Shown here: one piece after another, positions 11,515 through 23,699 of the stretch | Layout of the letters: each line of letters starts with the position of its first letter | Numbering within the stretch: the first letter of the stretch is position 1 | Source: Pseudisothecium myosuroides | Taxonomy: Eukaryota; Streptophyta; Bryopsida; Hypnales; Lembophyllaceae | Length of the DNA stretch: 64,000 nucleotides | Reading direction: 5' to 3' | Assembly (NCBI GenBank): GCA_951799445.1 | Contig: OX637295.1 | Coordinates: 14,012,001-14,076,000 of the forward strand | Notes under the pieces: generated by a model | Told to the model about the DNA's origin: nothing | Seen by the model: the letters and a program-made list of their open reading frames with translations, nothing else | The model's database searches: none | Translations under genes and position numbers: made by a program

Positions 11515-14500
11515 TCAAGATGCCAATTGACGCTTGGCACTAGACAATTGACGACCTCTTTCTTTCTTTCGCAGTAAGCACTCTCCACACCAACTTGAGA
11601 AATCACGCTGATACTTCTTGAGCTCCCAAAACTCAGAGCTGTCACAATTGAGGGTTATTGAAGGTAATAGATGTCAAGTACAACTCGCAAAAGAATCGAT
11701 GAGCAAGGAAAGACATTGAAGAATAAGTAACCAAACAGTCAAAAGTGGAACCTATTTCACCTCAAAAAACGACTTTCCCAATTCAGAGAATGGTCTTTCA
11801 TAATATAAAAATCTTCAGAAAATCACAGTAGTTAGAGACTTACATTTTAAAATTACAGCAAACAATCTTGTGAAGATCACTATTACTCAATATATATAGA
11901 AGGAAATATGGACCTTTGGTTTCAAAGATATCGATAAATACTAAATAGTGACTTAACCGTATCATCTGTCGGTCCTAGTTCACAACTTTTGTTTGAAGGT
12001 CACTATAAAATTAACATTCTAAGTTGCTTTCATTGGTCATCAGATTTAGGAAAATGTACCAGGGGTTAAGCAATTGGGGGTTAACCAAGGTAAGGCTTCC
12101 TTTCTAATTAATCCAAAGAGAAACCCAGAGTAATTGCTTTGGTATCCTTTTATATATTTTTTTCATGACTCAAAGAAAAGCAGCCCAGTAAAAATGAATG
12201 TCACTTGCGACACCATATAATCAGATTTTTTCATTGGCCAGAGGTAATAGCCTTTGCACCATGTCGATGACGACCCGCATGCAGTATGGCATGACTAGGA
12301 ACATGTGAATAGTCCAATATCTCCTGCCAGACACAATAAAATGAGATTTAATGCCCAAGGCCTGTCAATCATTGGCAAGACCATGGCTTTCCCACCATGT
12401 TTTAGAGGTCTTTGACAATGAATCATTCAGACTGATAGTGCATAAGACTATTTAATACTACCTCAGGCCGAGCCTCACCATTCACATGCTTGTCACACCG
12501 AACACCACGGAAGAAGAGTTCTCCTCCCTCAAAATCCTTGCCAAGGCAAACGTTCAGTGTGACCTCTAAGTCATCAACATGAAAGCCTGTTTTTTCCACG
12601 AGGGTAGATACAAGCTCAGACACCAAAGCATCGAGTAGACCCAAACTAAAAAATGACTTGAAAAATGCCAGTAAAGAAGGATTGTAGATTGTACATATAT
12701 CCATGCTATGAATAAGTGAAAAATTCAAAGCACCCAGTATTTCACCTACTACCTTCACACATCGACAACTAAAAGCGCAACCTGACAGAAATAGAAACCG
12801 ACAATGTTCTGGGTGTGATAAACATGTAAAAGTTGAAAGATGACGCAGACGCACCAAGATCGAGATCACGATCCATTGCATATTCTCCAACAAAACCATG
12901 GTGAGTGTCTAAAGAAGATCCACCAACGTTAAGGAACAACATTGCCAACACCGGTAATAGAAAAGTCAGTGAGAAAAGTAGAACCGAAACAATAGCAACA
13001 GAAAAGTAGAAATAAGAGATCGATTTGACTAAAATTGGCCAAGGAAGGGCACCAGCAGCCATGGAGTTGAGGTAGCAAAGCATAAGGTAGTTCAACATGC
13101 CCTCCATTCCAATATCATCAAGAACAGCTCCGTAGTTGTTCATAGTACGGTGGATACACCCAAAAGCGCCACTTATTCATATTGTGCCTAGTTACTGCTA
13201 TTAGGCTGTTCAGATTTTCATACAATCTTGTTGGCAAGTGAAAGCACATTCCAATGCACCAAAGAATGTAGCATTTGGATACAGTATGCAAAAGTTATTA
13301 AAGGTCAAAGTTCGTTTCTAAAAGCGCCATCTACAGTCTGCGTACATCACTGATTTTGGAAATGTACACTGATTGTAGATGATGCTTTTAGGAATGGTGC
13401 CCTTTTGGGTGTACCTACCTTATTAGAACGCATCACCTTCACTCTTGCGTCCTGTGCCCATCTCTCAAAATGTTCTACCTAGATGGACCCACCAATACAA
13501 GATTTATCAGCATAATTACTTGATGCCTTAATTGGTACATACAATATCAGGACCAACCACAACCATAATTTTCTATAAGATTCACACTCAAAAAATAAAT
13601 ATGATATAACAAAGTTGAATTCTAACAGGAAATGAAAATGTTATGTATGAAGCTTTGACGCGAAGACAACACTGCATTAAATTTTATCAGAGCTCCAAAC
13701 TGCAAACAGGAGGGTACAAACCTCTTCCAACATCTTCGCACAGAAGGAAGGTTTCAACATATTGAAAGTGAAAACTCCTGGAGAGTGTTCGGTCAGAATG
13801 CGGCGCAGTGCAACTTTGGAGTCGCATCTAAGAAGGAACTCACAAAAAAGCGCTCGGGATCAAGAGTGTAGAGCTCACACTATTAGAAAAGTGGGCCCGT
13901 TTTCGCATAGAAAATTGTATTGATTTCTGTTGATTTCAGCAAACATTTATGCGAAAACGGCACATTTGTCAATTTTCTTTGGACAATCAACATAGATTGC
14001 TTGAACAACATAGATTTTTGTTGATTTGAAATGTACAATGACCAATCAACTGAAATAATGACTTCTAATCAACATATATTGCCTAAAACTGTTGATTTGA
14101 AATGCACAAATCATCAAATTCTAAAGACTTCAACTAATTTCAAGTAATTTTTTAGAAAATTTTAGAATCTTTCAAAAATCTTTTTGGAATCTATTGGAAT
14201 CTTTTGAATCTGTTATAAATATTTTATGACTCTTTTGGAATCTTTTGGACTCTTTTAGAATATTTGAATCTTCCGAAATCTTTTGGAATCTTCTACAAAA
14301 TATAAATTTAGATTTTGAATTTCAATCAGAATTTTAATAAATATAATTTGATTTTGAATTTGATTTGAATTACAATGAAATTCAATAATTGCAATTCTAA
14401 CTTGAAATTTGATCAAAACTTTGGCCAAATTCAACTCTAATGCAAATTTTGTTTCATATAACTTAATGATAAATTCAAACTTTGAATCAATTCAGATCAA

Positions 14501-15510
14501 TTCAACACTAATTAGAATTTAAATTTTAATACAATTCTCATTCTATTCTCTATAGAATATAATTTGATTAGAGTACAACTTTACAATTTGATTGAATTTT
14601 TAACTTGTATTTTTAAGTATTTTCATTCTAGTTCTAATTGGATTTAAATTCTAAATTCTGAATGAAAAGGATTCAAATTTTGAACTATTCATAGCTCTAC
14701 TAGTACTCTACATTTTGAATTATTTAATTTTGAACTCTGCAAGCCATCAAATTGCCTAGGTTGTTTTTATACCAAAAAACACTCAAAACTGCTATTTTTG
14801 CTACATTCATTGAAGAAAATAGAATTTTTTTTTTTGAATTAAACCATAGGATGATAAGGATCTTCTACTTCACTTGTCTTTGATCATAGAAAGAAAAGGT
14901 TTTTTGAACACTAGCCGGCAATTTCAAGTCACTTTGACTGCTAATTGTGGCTTGAACTGTGGAAATTTTTTGCACTAAAGACTTTGAGTTTATAATTTTT
15001 TGTATTGAAGGATTTCATTAAAATTTTGGGCAATAAATATTAAAAAAAAAACACTTCATTTCCAATCTTTAAAACATTATTAAAGACACATAGATTCAAA
15101 ATTGAACAAAAACAAAACCATTTATAGCTTTGGAATAGAATTAAAACACATTAATCTGAATGGTGAGATTATTTTAACAAGCAAACTTAACCTTTTAAAA
15201 AAAATTATGACATTTTTTGGAAATTGCACTAGAAAATGAACCGTATAAGTTATTTTATCACGAAAATGCTTAGACTACACAAAAGTTAAGAGTTCATAAT
15301 TTTTTCAACACAAGTTCAAGTGGAGTAAATCAAGCTTCACATGTACACAAAAACATAATATTTGAAGAAAAAAATTTGTTTCCCTAGAGGACAATGGAAA
15401 TTTAGAAATATAATATAAATTCTAAGTTTTGAACTATTCAAAATATGAGTTTTTAACTATTTAAACTTCTAAATTTGAACTATTCTAAAATAGAACTCTT
15501 CATTCCTAAG

Positions 15511-16100
15511 TTTTGGCCAAATCACCTTCAGAAAAATGCTTGCCAAATTTTCAAAACATGTTAGAATAAATTGAAAAATTTACCACTAAAACTAGACTTT
15601 AATATCTATTATTTACAATAAGTTTCATGAAAAAAAAACTTACTATGAAAGAGAAAATTGCTTGCAAAATTGGCTGACTTTGCAAAATACAACCATGAAT
15701 AAATACAACTAACTTTGGCCAAACCACCTTTAGGATTAATGCTTGTCAGATTTTCAAAACATGCTAAAATAAATTGAAAATTTTACCACTAAAACTAGAC
15801 TTTAATATCTATTATTTCCAACAAGTTTCATGAAAAAATAACTTACTATGAAGGAGAAAATTGCTTGCAAAGTTGGCTGACTTTGCAAAAATACAACTAT
15901 GCATGAAAAAATACAACTAACTTTGGCCAAACCACCTCTAGGAAAATGCTTTTCAGATTTTCAAAACATGCTATAATAAATTGAAAATTTTACCACTGAA
16001 ACTAGACTTTAATATCTATTTTTTCCAACAAGTTTCATGAAAAATGGACTTAATATGAAGGAGATATGTGCCTCCAAAGTCTGCTGACTTTGCAAAATAG
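15511..16100. repeat. Three ~200-bp tandem units in the CACTA element
   Basis: Units begin near 15511, 15712 and 15920 with TTTGGCCAAAYCACC. They share the stretch around ACTAGACTTTAATATCTATT and end with a GGCTGACTTTGCAAAA block. Confidence 0.85.
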
Positions 16101-16164
16101 AAACAAAAATAAAAACAAAAATGCATAAATACATCTAACTAACCTCTTTCTAACAAGGGACTCC

Positions 16165-16236
16165 AACCATGGTGCAATGGTTGGAGTCCATGGTTACTAA
16201 CCAAGAGGTTCAAGGTTCAAACCTTGCCTTGGTCAC
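16165..16236 (+). other. tRNA-like (pol III promoter-like) segment
   Basis: TGGTGCAATGGTTGG resembles an A box and GGTTCAAACCTTGCC a B box. CAAGG-TTCAAAC-CTTG forms a T-arm and GGTT-ACT-AACC an anticodon-like stem. It lacks a proper acceptor stem, so it is a tRNA relic or SINE-head-like module, not a working tRNA. It lies inside the CACTA-like element. Confidence 0.55.
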
Positions 16237-16327
16237 CTATGTGGCGGGCCAAAGTTTTGAAAAAAGTTTCAACTGCTGCCCGAAAAAAAAATTCAGTTGC
16301 CCGAAAAATTTGGGCAGATGGAAAAAA

Positions 16328-16359
<32 letters not shown>

Positions 16360-16923
16360 AATTGTAGAAGATTGTCTGAATCAGCATAAATGTATGCTAA
16401 AAAATGTCCGAATCAAGTTGTCCTAATCAATCAACAAAACTATGCGAAATCTATTCTGAAACGAACATGGTTTTTTCTAGTAGTGTCATCATGCAGCAGC
16501 TGCTAATATTGTGATAAAAATGTCAGTGTATCCGTACGACGGCAAATAATATGAATAAAATTACATTCACCACAAAAAAATTTAAAGACAAAGAGCAAAA
16601 TACAAGTTATTTATAGACCTGATAATTATGTCTTATTTTCTCCCTGTACTCCCGATGTTTCTGCCAGCATACTCGAGCAAAATAGTCAGCGGTGATATTA
16701 AAAAGACTACAAGACTAGTTCATCGAGTAATAACCACTGGCATACTAACAAAAACTCATATAAGCATGATAGTGGCATAAACAAAATTGGACAAAGAATT
16801 CGATAAAGATGCAAGCTGAGGCAGTGTTAAAAAACACCATTTGAAGTGACCTTGTCTGCAATAAAACAAGCTCACTAAGTTATAAACTTACTTCTTGGCA
16901 AAAAATTCTTCCGCGGTGATGAG

Positions 16924-17145
16924 TCAAGCCCGGAAGGTGGCTAGCCTGGCGTTGAACTTTGCAATGTGCGCTTTCGCACTTGCTACGTTCAATTGCACAG
17001 CATTGAGTTGACCCTTGGCCAAAACTCTCTCGCGCTCTACCGCGTCTTTTCCGGTCCAAGAGACTCCCATAAAGATTGCGGCAAAACTAATACCACAAGT
17101 ACAGGCCAGTTGCATCCACCTAAAAGTATCCAGCTTCATTGTCAT
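16924..17145 (-). CDS. Putative small membrane protein, 73 aa
   Basis: An intronless frame starts MTMKLDTF at 17145 and ends TTFRA-like at 16924. Residues about 11-30 (LACTCGISFAAIFMGVSW) form one hydrophobic segment. The rest is amphipathic and Ala/Lys/Asn-rich, possibly a short coiled coil. I do not recognise the family. It lies upstream of the dioxygenase remnant on the same strand, and could instead be an unassigned exon or a chance frame. Confidence 0.35.
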   Translation of the reverse strand: MTMKLDTFRWMQLACTCGISFAAIFMGVSWTGKDAVERERVLAKGQLNAVQLNVASAKAHIAKFNARLATFRA

Positions 17146-17466
17146 TGCTCTCAATGCACAGTCACAAAACCCAACACGACCCACAGAAGAGAGAACAGGA
17201 ACTGGCAGGACAAGAGGACGAGTTACAGAATGAACAAAAGACTGAACCACAAAACTTCTGAACAGAAGAGGACGGGTTTAGGGTTTGGGTGAACATCCAT
17301 GTGAGTTGACATGCAGCCGCCGCCAGCCCAAGCGTTTGTTGCGGGTTCGATATCCGGTGGCGACAGGTTATGTTTTAATTTTGACCCAGCGCATTGAAAT
17401 AAATGGAACAGTATAGACTCTGCTTTTTCAGGGTTTTAGGTTAGATTTTGAATTAGGCTTTGGGGG

Positions 17467-17730
17467 TTAATTGTGGTGTTTTTTGGAGTTTGGTTTTGAG
17501 GGCGTAGGAGCTTTGGCTTTTTTTTGGAGTTCGGTTTTATTTGGAGTTCGGTTTTCCTTTGGAGCTCTGGTTTTTGGCTCTTTTTCAGTTTGTTCTTGCA
17601 CTTCAATTTTTTTTTTGAGTTTGGAAGAGGGTTCAGGATTGTGGAAAGCATTAGAAAGATGGCCAACCAATGAGATAAAAACAACGAGATAAAAAATTAT
17701 GAAGATCCTAAACCTCAAGTCAAACCCCAA
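17467..17730 (-). CDS. Doubtful ORF: hydrophobic start, Lys-rich tail
   Basis: The 87-codon frame has a signal-peptide-like start (MGFDLRFRIFIIFYLVVFIS). It is followed by a tail rich in Lys, Pro, Asn and Glu, produced by a low-complexity GGAG/TTT-rich stretch on the plus strand. The tail is suspect as coding sequence, and I know no family. Confidence 0.15.
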   Translation of the reverse strand: MGFDLRFRIFIIFYLVVFISLVGHLSNAFHNPEPSSKLKKKIEVQEQTEKEPKTRAPKENRTPNKTELQKKAKAPTPSKPNSKKHHN

Positions 17731-17795
17731 AACCCACGCTCTTCAACCTCGTATCACTTAAATAACCATAACCCTTTGCGAGCTAAACCCCTAAA

Positions 17796-17937
17796 CACTA
17801 CTAGAATGTCCTACCCGAATTAAGATGTCCGAACCAACTGAAAACGTCTGAATCAACACAATTGTGTTGAAAATTGCCAAATCAAGATGTCCGAACCAAC
17901 TTAACATTGTTGATTCGGGGTGTCTTTTCTTGTAGTG
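17796..17937. mobile_element. CACTA-type MITE, 142 bp
   Basis: Ends are CACTACTAGAA and TTTTCTTGTAGTG. The interior repeats AAGATGTCCGAACCAAC. The flanking trinucleotides AAA and GAA match in two of three places. It abuts the first visible exon of the FCP1-like gene. Confidence 0.75.
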
Positions 17938-20900
17938 GAATGCGTTCCAATTTTGTCAAACTCTGGTGTGAATGATGCTCCTCCGTTATGTCCTGAGCAT
18001 GTCTGCTCCCAATCATTGTATCCACATGATGAATCCCTTTTAGACACACTTCAAACAGATCCATCAGTGTCTCTGGAAGAAGGTGCAGATTGTATTCCAA
18101 ACGAAGCACTTCTGGAGTTGCACATCCCTGCCTCCGAATCATTGGTCAATGCTAGCATTCCTTCCCCTAGGGCTAAGAAGGTTGATCCCGTAAGTTTTAT
18201 TCCTGTTTTTTTCTTGGATTTTGTGTTCGTGTTTTTTACCTTGACATGTTTTTTTTCCCTTGGGATTACCGGTTTGCTTTTATTTTTATTTTTCTTATGC
18301 AGAATGTGCTGGACAGTGCATCAATTTAACTGTCTGCACATTTCGTTGTAATTCGTGGACAGGGTAGCAGTGTGAGCGCTTATTTACCCACCCTTAGTAA
18401 ATAAGTGAACACAACCAGGCTCTAAGTGTTTTGGTATTTAATTTTTGTCCTATGGGTGCCTAGCGTAAATCCATTGTGCTTTCCAAGCAATGGGTCTTTT
18501 TTCTAAGTTCCTAACATCCACAATGTACACAAAAAAATCCAAAGGAAATCCAACACGACAATTTCTACTCTAACTTCTTTAATCAAAAGAGGTCACGGTG
18601 GTTTCGAAGTCGAACTAGTTACAGTCAGAACTTAACAACCCTAAGTGATAGAAAATTTCATTCCATTTCTAAAAACATAAAATTCGACCCTAACCCCTTT
18701 TCCTAGCAAGAGTTATGGGCGGATGAAGTTTAGCCCTTCCGGGGCTATTTAACTTCATCCATGATGTAGGACGTGCTTCCTAATTCAATTACCCTTGAAA
18801 ATTGGACCCTAAATTTAGATGGTTAGGACCTGCCTAAATCTTAAGTTTTGACATGGATGAACTATTTTAGATTGACTTCATCCGTTCCTTGATCCAAACT
18901 TCATCTTTGAATATCTCCTAGGTTTGTTGGTCTTTTTTGAAGGTTGGCCCACTTTCGGATTACTTAAGGGTTGTATTATGACTTACTAATACTAACTTCT
19001 TCCTTTGATTAAGTTAAAACATCCTAGTTCTTCCCATCCTTGTTCCTTAAGGTTTGGATTGAGTTCTGGGCAGTCACTATTTTTAGAATTTTTGGAGTTG
19101 TTATTTCTAGAAGCTAGCCTAAGCTTTCCAAAATGGTATCTTACTTAGAAATCCACCTATCCTATCAAAAGTTGTTGATGGATGAAGTTTGACCGCTAAT
19201 TGGTGTTTAAAACTTCATCCGTTGATTACTCCTAACCCTAATTTGATAATTAACTTCTAATTCCACTTTTGAGACTTAGGTTATTTCTAGTTGATATTTC
19301 CTAATTTAACTTGTCTTGTTTATCTTCTAATCATTTTTCATCCAAATTAGTTCCTAAACTTTATCCTTCCATATCTCACTCGTTTTAGCTCCAAATCCTA
19401 AGTGTGAGATGGTTTTGGAAACCTTTAACTAGACTCTACAGCACTACTACCCTGGTTCTTGAGATATTCCTATTCTAGATACTTTGAATTGACTTGAGAG
19501 TTCGGTCCTACTTGTAAACGCCTATTTTTGAGAATTTGAAATGGATGGTTTAAAGTTAGGAGCTTACCTCGGAGTTGGTGTCATTGTTTAGGTAATCGTA
19601 TACCCCTTCAACTCCTTGTCATTTGCTATGTTTCGGAATCGTTTGGTAATTTTTCCCATGGCTTAAAGTAGGAGTTTTTAGTACAAGGTTTGTCAATTTA
19701 TTGGACTTCCTTTTTCTTTTCTTTTTCTTCTAATTTCTCTTTTTCTTCTAACACTATTCTAATTCAATTATTTTCACTTCAAAGGGTTGACTATTCTTGA
19801 ACTAAAATAATTGAAATCAACTCCCAACTAGTAGTTGACTCTTCAACTCCTTGATCAATTATTATTCTATCCAAGTTTTGATGGTTCTAATTGTTCTTCC
19901 TAGATTTCCACCTAATCCTATCTCTTCCTAAATCCTCTTCAAACTCCTAAAGTGTCACTTCATCTCTCTCCATTTTCAAAGTGGTTTTGCAAGTTCCAAG
20001 TGTTCTACTTCCTATGGCTTTTGAGCCTCTTTTTGCAATGGAAACGTTGCAAATTGAGATTCTTTAGACTCCTACCTTCTTAATTTCTCTCCTCCTAATT
20101 CTACTTCCAATTTCTCTCTATTTTCCTAGACTCCTAATATTTCTAATTCTTAAAATGCAAGATGAAAGTGTGATGGATTTTTGATAAAAATTCAAATTTT
20201 GGGCCGAGGCATGCCTCCAATTGGCCTTGAGTTTTAAGTTTCCTTTTCTCTCAGCCAAGTTTTTGTTCGCAGCCACGTTCAGTACCCATTAGTCATGCAG
20301 CTCAGTCACAGCAGTCAGTCACAGTAGTCAGTAACAACAGTTTAGTTGCCCGGTTCCCTCGTCTGTTCTTGCAGTTCCAAACAGGCTTGCTAGTCCGCCC
20401 CAAACAGGCTTGCTAGTCCGTCCAGGCCCTTCGGCTCTTTGATTTTTTTGGTATTTGATTCTCACGGAAAAAGAGCAACAACAATTTAAACAAAAAAAAA
20501 GGAAAGGTTGCTTGCACTAAGGTTGGTCTCAAAGGTTCTAGTCTTTTCCAACAATAATTAAATTACCCTTTTGGATGCTAAATTTGATGGTCCAAAATAG
20601 TGTTTTGGACACTAAACTTGGTGACAAGGGAAAATTGGGGATTTTTACTAGCACTTAATGGTTTTAGACTTTTTCTTGTAACAAAGCAAGGTCAAAGCTT
20701 CGCCGTATTTTAGAAAATCCCCAAACTCCTAAACAATTTGAACCAAGCAAAATTAAAGCTCCGCCGTATTTTAGAAAATCTCCAAACTCTTAGACAATTT
20801 GAACAAAGCAAAGTCAAAGCTCCGCCGTATTAGAGAGCCTATTAACACCAAGGGTCCAAACCAACAAAGGAGGATTGTTAATACAATTCTACAAAGGCTA

Positions 20901-23499
20901 AAACAAGCATGTACTACAAAGAGGGAAATACGGATGGTTGATGGATGTCAAAATTCGAATACAAGTTAGTCAAGATGGATTAAAACACAACACTCTTAAG
21001 AAGACACTAGAGAGCCCCCCTAAGCGGCATCGCCAAGGTATGGAGGATGCTCTAGAATTAGTAGACACAACAAGAATAAACAACAATTCCGCAACTCGAC
21101 TTCAAACAAGGCAATAGAGAAGACTTTGAAGGGACCCCAATGCCCTTCAAAGATAGCTCCAAAAACACCAAATATGAAGCTTCAAATGCTTCAAAAACAC
21201 ACAAATTTGGCAATGTGGCCTATGATGGCCAAAATCCAATTAAATGGACCCAAATGTGCAATCACAGCCAAAATATGGCTATAAGGGGTGTTTGTGAGAG
21301 GAAAATGAGCCCCCTTATATACATTTCTAAGGGTGCTCACCCCCCCTCTTTTCCTAAGTCGTAAACTTATCAACTAAGATTTTCATCCTAATCTTCAATT
21401 TTTGACTTTCTACGCTAGTCCAAATGTTTAACTTTTGGAGATTAACTCCAAATTGAAAATCAATTGCGCCGTTGGCTTAAGAAGGCCATTTTTCGTCTCG
21501 AGGAATCCCCCACCCCTTAACCAAACTCCAAAACATGCAATATAACCTACCGCTAACTGAACGCCAAAACGGGGTAAAAACCCAAATCTTGGAGGTTGAC
21601 TTTTCTGAGAAAAGTAACTAGCCTAGGTTCTTTAGTAGGTATGGGGAAGTAAGAAAAGACCTAGCTTTGACCTCATTCCAATTTCGTATGCTCCCGATAC
21701 GCAAGTCAACTCCATCGTAAACTTCAATTTCGCCAATTTTCGGAGAATCTCGCTAGTTCGGGTACTTTTGGCTATCGGAATGTCTTGAAACTTGATGGGG
21801 AATCTTATTAGCATAAAAGAATCTAATCTAATTTTTAGTGAGATTTTACCGCAGCCTGGATAATTTCTAGGAATTCCCCATCGTAGGTTTTGGCGGTTGA
21901 CCGTCCGGAAGGGCATCTTCTGCAAGTCAGAAAATTCCGAAACTTTTTATGGAACCTCTCATGGAATTCCACAAAGGATGTGCAAGCTCATATTTTTACT
22001 TTGTACAAAGGTCAGAGGAGAATCAAATTCTGTCTTCTCCTTTTAATTCCGGCAATTAGGGAATCTTTCACATACAAGAGAATCTTGGCAAGCTAATTTC
22101 GCCATTGAGTCCCAAATGTGATTTCCACCCTAGAACATCGTACTCCACCCGTAGATTCCACTTACGGGCCAATCTTGAGTTTGTAACTCCTATAGGCCAA
22201 CAATTGGGGTTTCCACTATTTCTTCGATGCTATGGGGAAAGTGAAACCTATCTCTAAGAATGGACTTAGGACCTCAACGGTATTCCTCGGACCAATTTTA
22301 GCCATAAGATGTCATATGTACCGTAGGTTTGGTCTGTTTGGGTCAGGTTAGCTCTTAATTCTACTTTTTACCAATATTTCCATGTTTTAACCTATGTACA
22401 AGTAGAAATGGGATTTATTTGGGGGAAAACAACCTATAAGGGGCCAAATGCTATATTGGTACGTGACATACCTATTTTGGTTTTACACTCTTTTTTGGGC
22501 TTTTTGTATATAAAACTATACTTAAATTTGTAAAAAAAAAAAAAAAAAAATTGTAAGTCCCCAGCGACGAATTGGGGGCTCACAAGCAGTGAGGCCATCG
22601 TTTTAAGTGGTGAGGTGGAGGATCAGGTCCTTCCTCCATTCACGTTCGGGGAGGCAACAAAATGGCTTAATGTCGTCCTGGATCTAAATGGGATATTCTG
22701 CATCTGTGAAGATAAGAAGTATAATATCAGGGAGAGCAGATACACCGAACCCGAGGAAATTTATCCGGGTTTAGACACGTTCATTGTTGGGGTCAAGAAA
22801 GTCATAATTCGACCTCACTGTCTAGCTGTTCTACGAGAGTTATCCAAGATCGTTAACCTCTCCGTCTGGAGCTCCATGAAGAGGTCCACAGTTAGGAATG
22901 TATGTGGGTACTTGTTTAAAGGTTTAGACCCCCCCTTGCATGTCTTTGGACAAGAACAATGCGACATCCTTAAGTGCAAGCTTAAAAATGGAAGGCCAGG
23001 CACCTACAAGGTCAAGGGAACAAGCAAGGACTTGTTCCTAAAGCCGCTAGAGAGGTTGTTCCAGATGAGTGATTCTGTGTTCACGAGTGAAAATACACTT
23101 ATAGTGGATGATAGTCCTGCAAAGTACGTAATGAATCACCCAAAGAATGTCATTCTTTTTGAGTCGTGGTCATACAGGGGGTAGGGAGCGCTGGATGGGA
23201 TTCTCATTGATCACCTACTTCCCTATATTCAACGCTTGCATGCAGCTAGGCCTAGTGAATTGTACCCTTTCCGGAGAGACAATATTTTTGGACGTTTGCA
23301 CTTTTTTTATGAAGAGGATCAAACCGACTTCAAAGAACTGACGAAGGCAGTGAAGTATTCCAACAATTTCTTCTTTCAGTGTAATGCAGGGAATCCTAAT
23401 TACTCGTCGGCTTTTGAAGAATCGAGAAGACTCCAGCATAGAGAGGTCAAAGTCGATGAATTTTATCTCTTATACTATCACGTATCGGAATCACGGTGA
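17938..23499 (+). pseudogene. FCP1/NIF phosphatase-like gene split by a solo LTR
   Basis: Exon sequence at about 17938-18189 (GT donor at 18190) encodes an acidic Ser-rich stretch ending in PRAKKVDP. The next exon starts at 18363 after AG, is cut by the LTR after 18370, and resumes at 22590 in frame (GSSEAIVLSGEVEDQ). It then encodes an FCP1-homology domain: VVLDLNGIF (22672-22698), LSVWSSM, and TLIVDDSPAKYVMNHP near 23100. In the FCP1/SCP family the first motif is DxDx(T/V) and its first Asp is the nucleophile. Here the second Asp is Asn (DLNG), as in a plant subfamily of doubtful phosphatase activity. A TAG at 23182-23184 interrupts the frame, but homology-like sequence (GILIDHLLPYIQRLHAARPS) continues in the same frame to a TGA at 23497. 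The LTR plus the TAG make a functional protein unlikely. Confidence 0.7.
18371..22584 (+). mobile_element. Solo LTR (LTR 2), 4.2 kb, in a coding exon
   Basis: It begins TGTGAGCGCTTATTTACC and ends TTGGGGGCTCACA, flanked by the perfect 5-bp duplication AGCAG (18366-18370, 22585-22589). It has a TATATA box at 21316-21321 and three AAAGCTYCGCCGTA motifs near 20694-20830. Several hairpins of GGATGAAGTTT...AAACTTCATCC are present. There are no gag or pol domains, so this is one LTR left after recombination. Confidence 0.92.
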
Positions 23500-23699
23500 C
23501 TTGAACTCTTAGGAATCACCGTGTAATAGTCCATATGACCCCTAAACCTATTTGTTGTATTGTATTTATATGAATATTTTTTCTCTTCTGTCCTTATAAT
23601 CTTTTGTATGTGGCTATGTCTGTATTTTGTACTGCATCTAATGACTTCATTTCTTGCCGTGGACACTTGATCGTATCCTATCGTGGATTGAAGCATGTC

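Larger units (their letters stand above)
13878..16485. mobile_element. Non-autonomous CACTA-like element, 2.6 kb
   Basis: The element starts CACTATTAGAAAA and ends TTTTTTCTAGTAGTG. It is flanked by TCA at 13875-13877 and 16486-16488, the 3-bp duplication expected of CACTA elements. Subterminal regions repeat AATCAACATAGAT-like motifs. It encodes no transposase. Excising it and one TCA restores an uninterrupted dioxygenase exon, which independently confirms the boundaries. Confidence 0.92.
11515..16660 (-). pseudogene. 2-oxoglutarate/Fe(II) dioxygenase gene, decayed
   Basis: Exons on the minus strand match a conserved plant dioxygenase family (prolyl/lysyl-hydroxylase type). They are 16619-16660 (KHREYREKIRHNYQ), 16489-16502 joined to about 13732-13877 (LLHDELYTLDPERFF...), about 13420-13480 (VEHFERWAQDARVKVMR), about 13070-13150 (MNNYGAVLDDIGMEG), one ending at 12855 (VGGSSLDTHHGFVGEYAMDR), 12462-12586 (GFHVDDLEVTLNVCLGKDF, with the HxD iron ligands), 12205-12323 (HAGRHRHGAKAITSG, distal His) and 11515-11638 (C-terminus, KKYQRDFSSWCGEC). 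Three lesions are visible. A CACTA-like element splits an exon (13878-16485). The frame shifts by one base at the T-run after PERFF. A TGA replaces the conserved Arg after TSG, most simply a CGA change. The N-terminal exons were not found. The family identification is from remembered conserved blocks. Confidence 0.75.

Noticed and set aside
16165..16236. Functional tRNA gene
   Set aside because: No complete acceptor stem or proper anticodon loop. It lies inside a transposable element.
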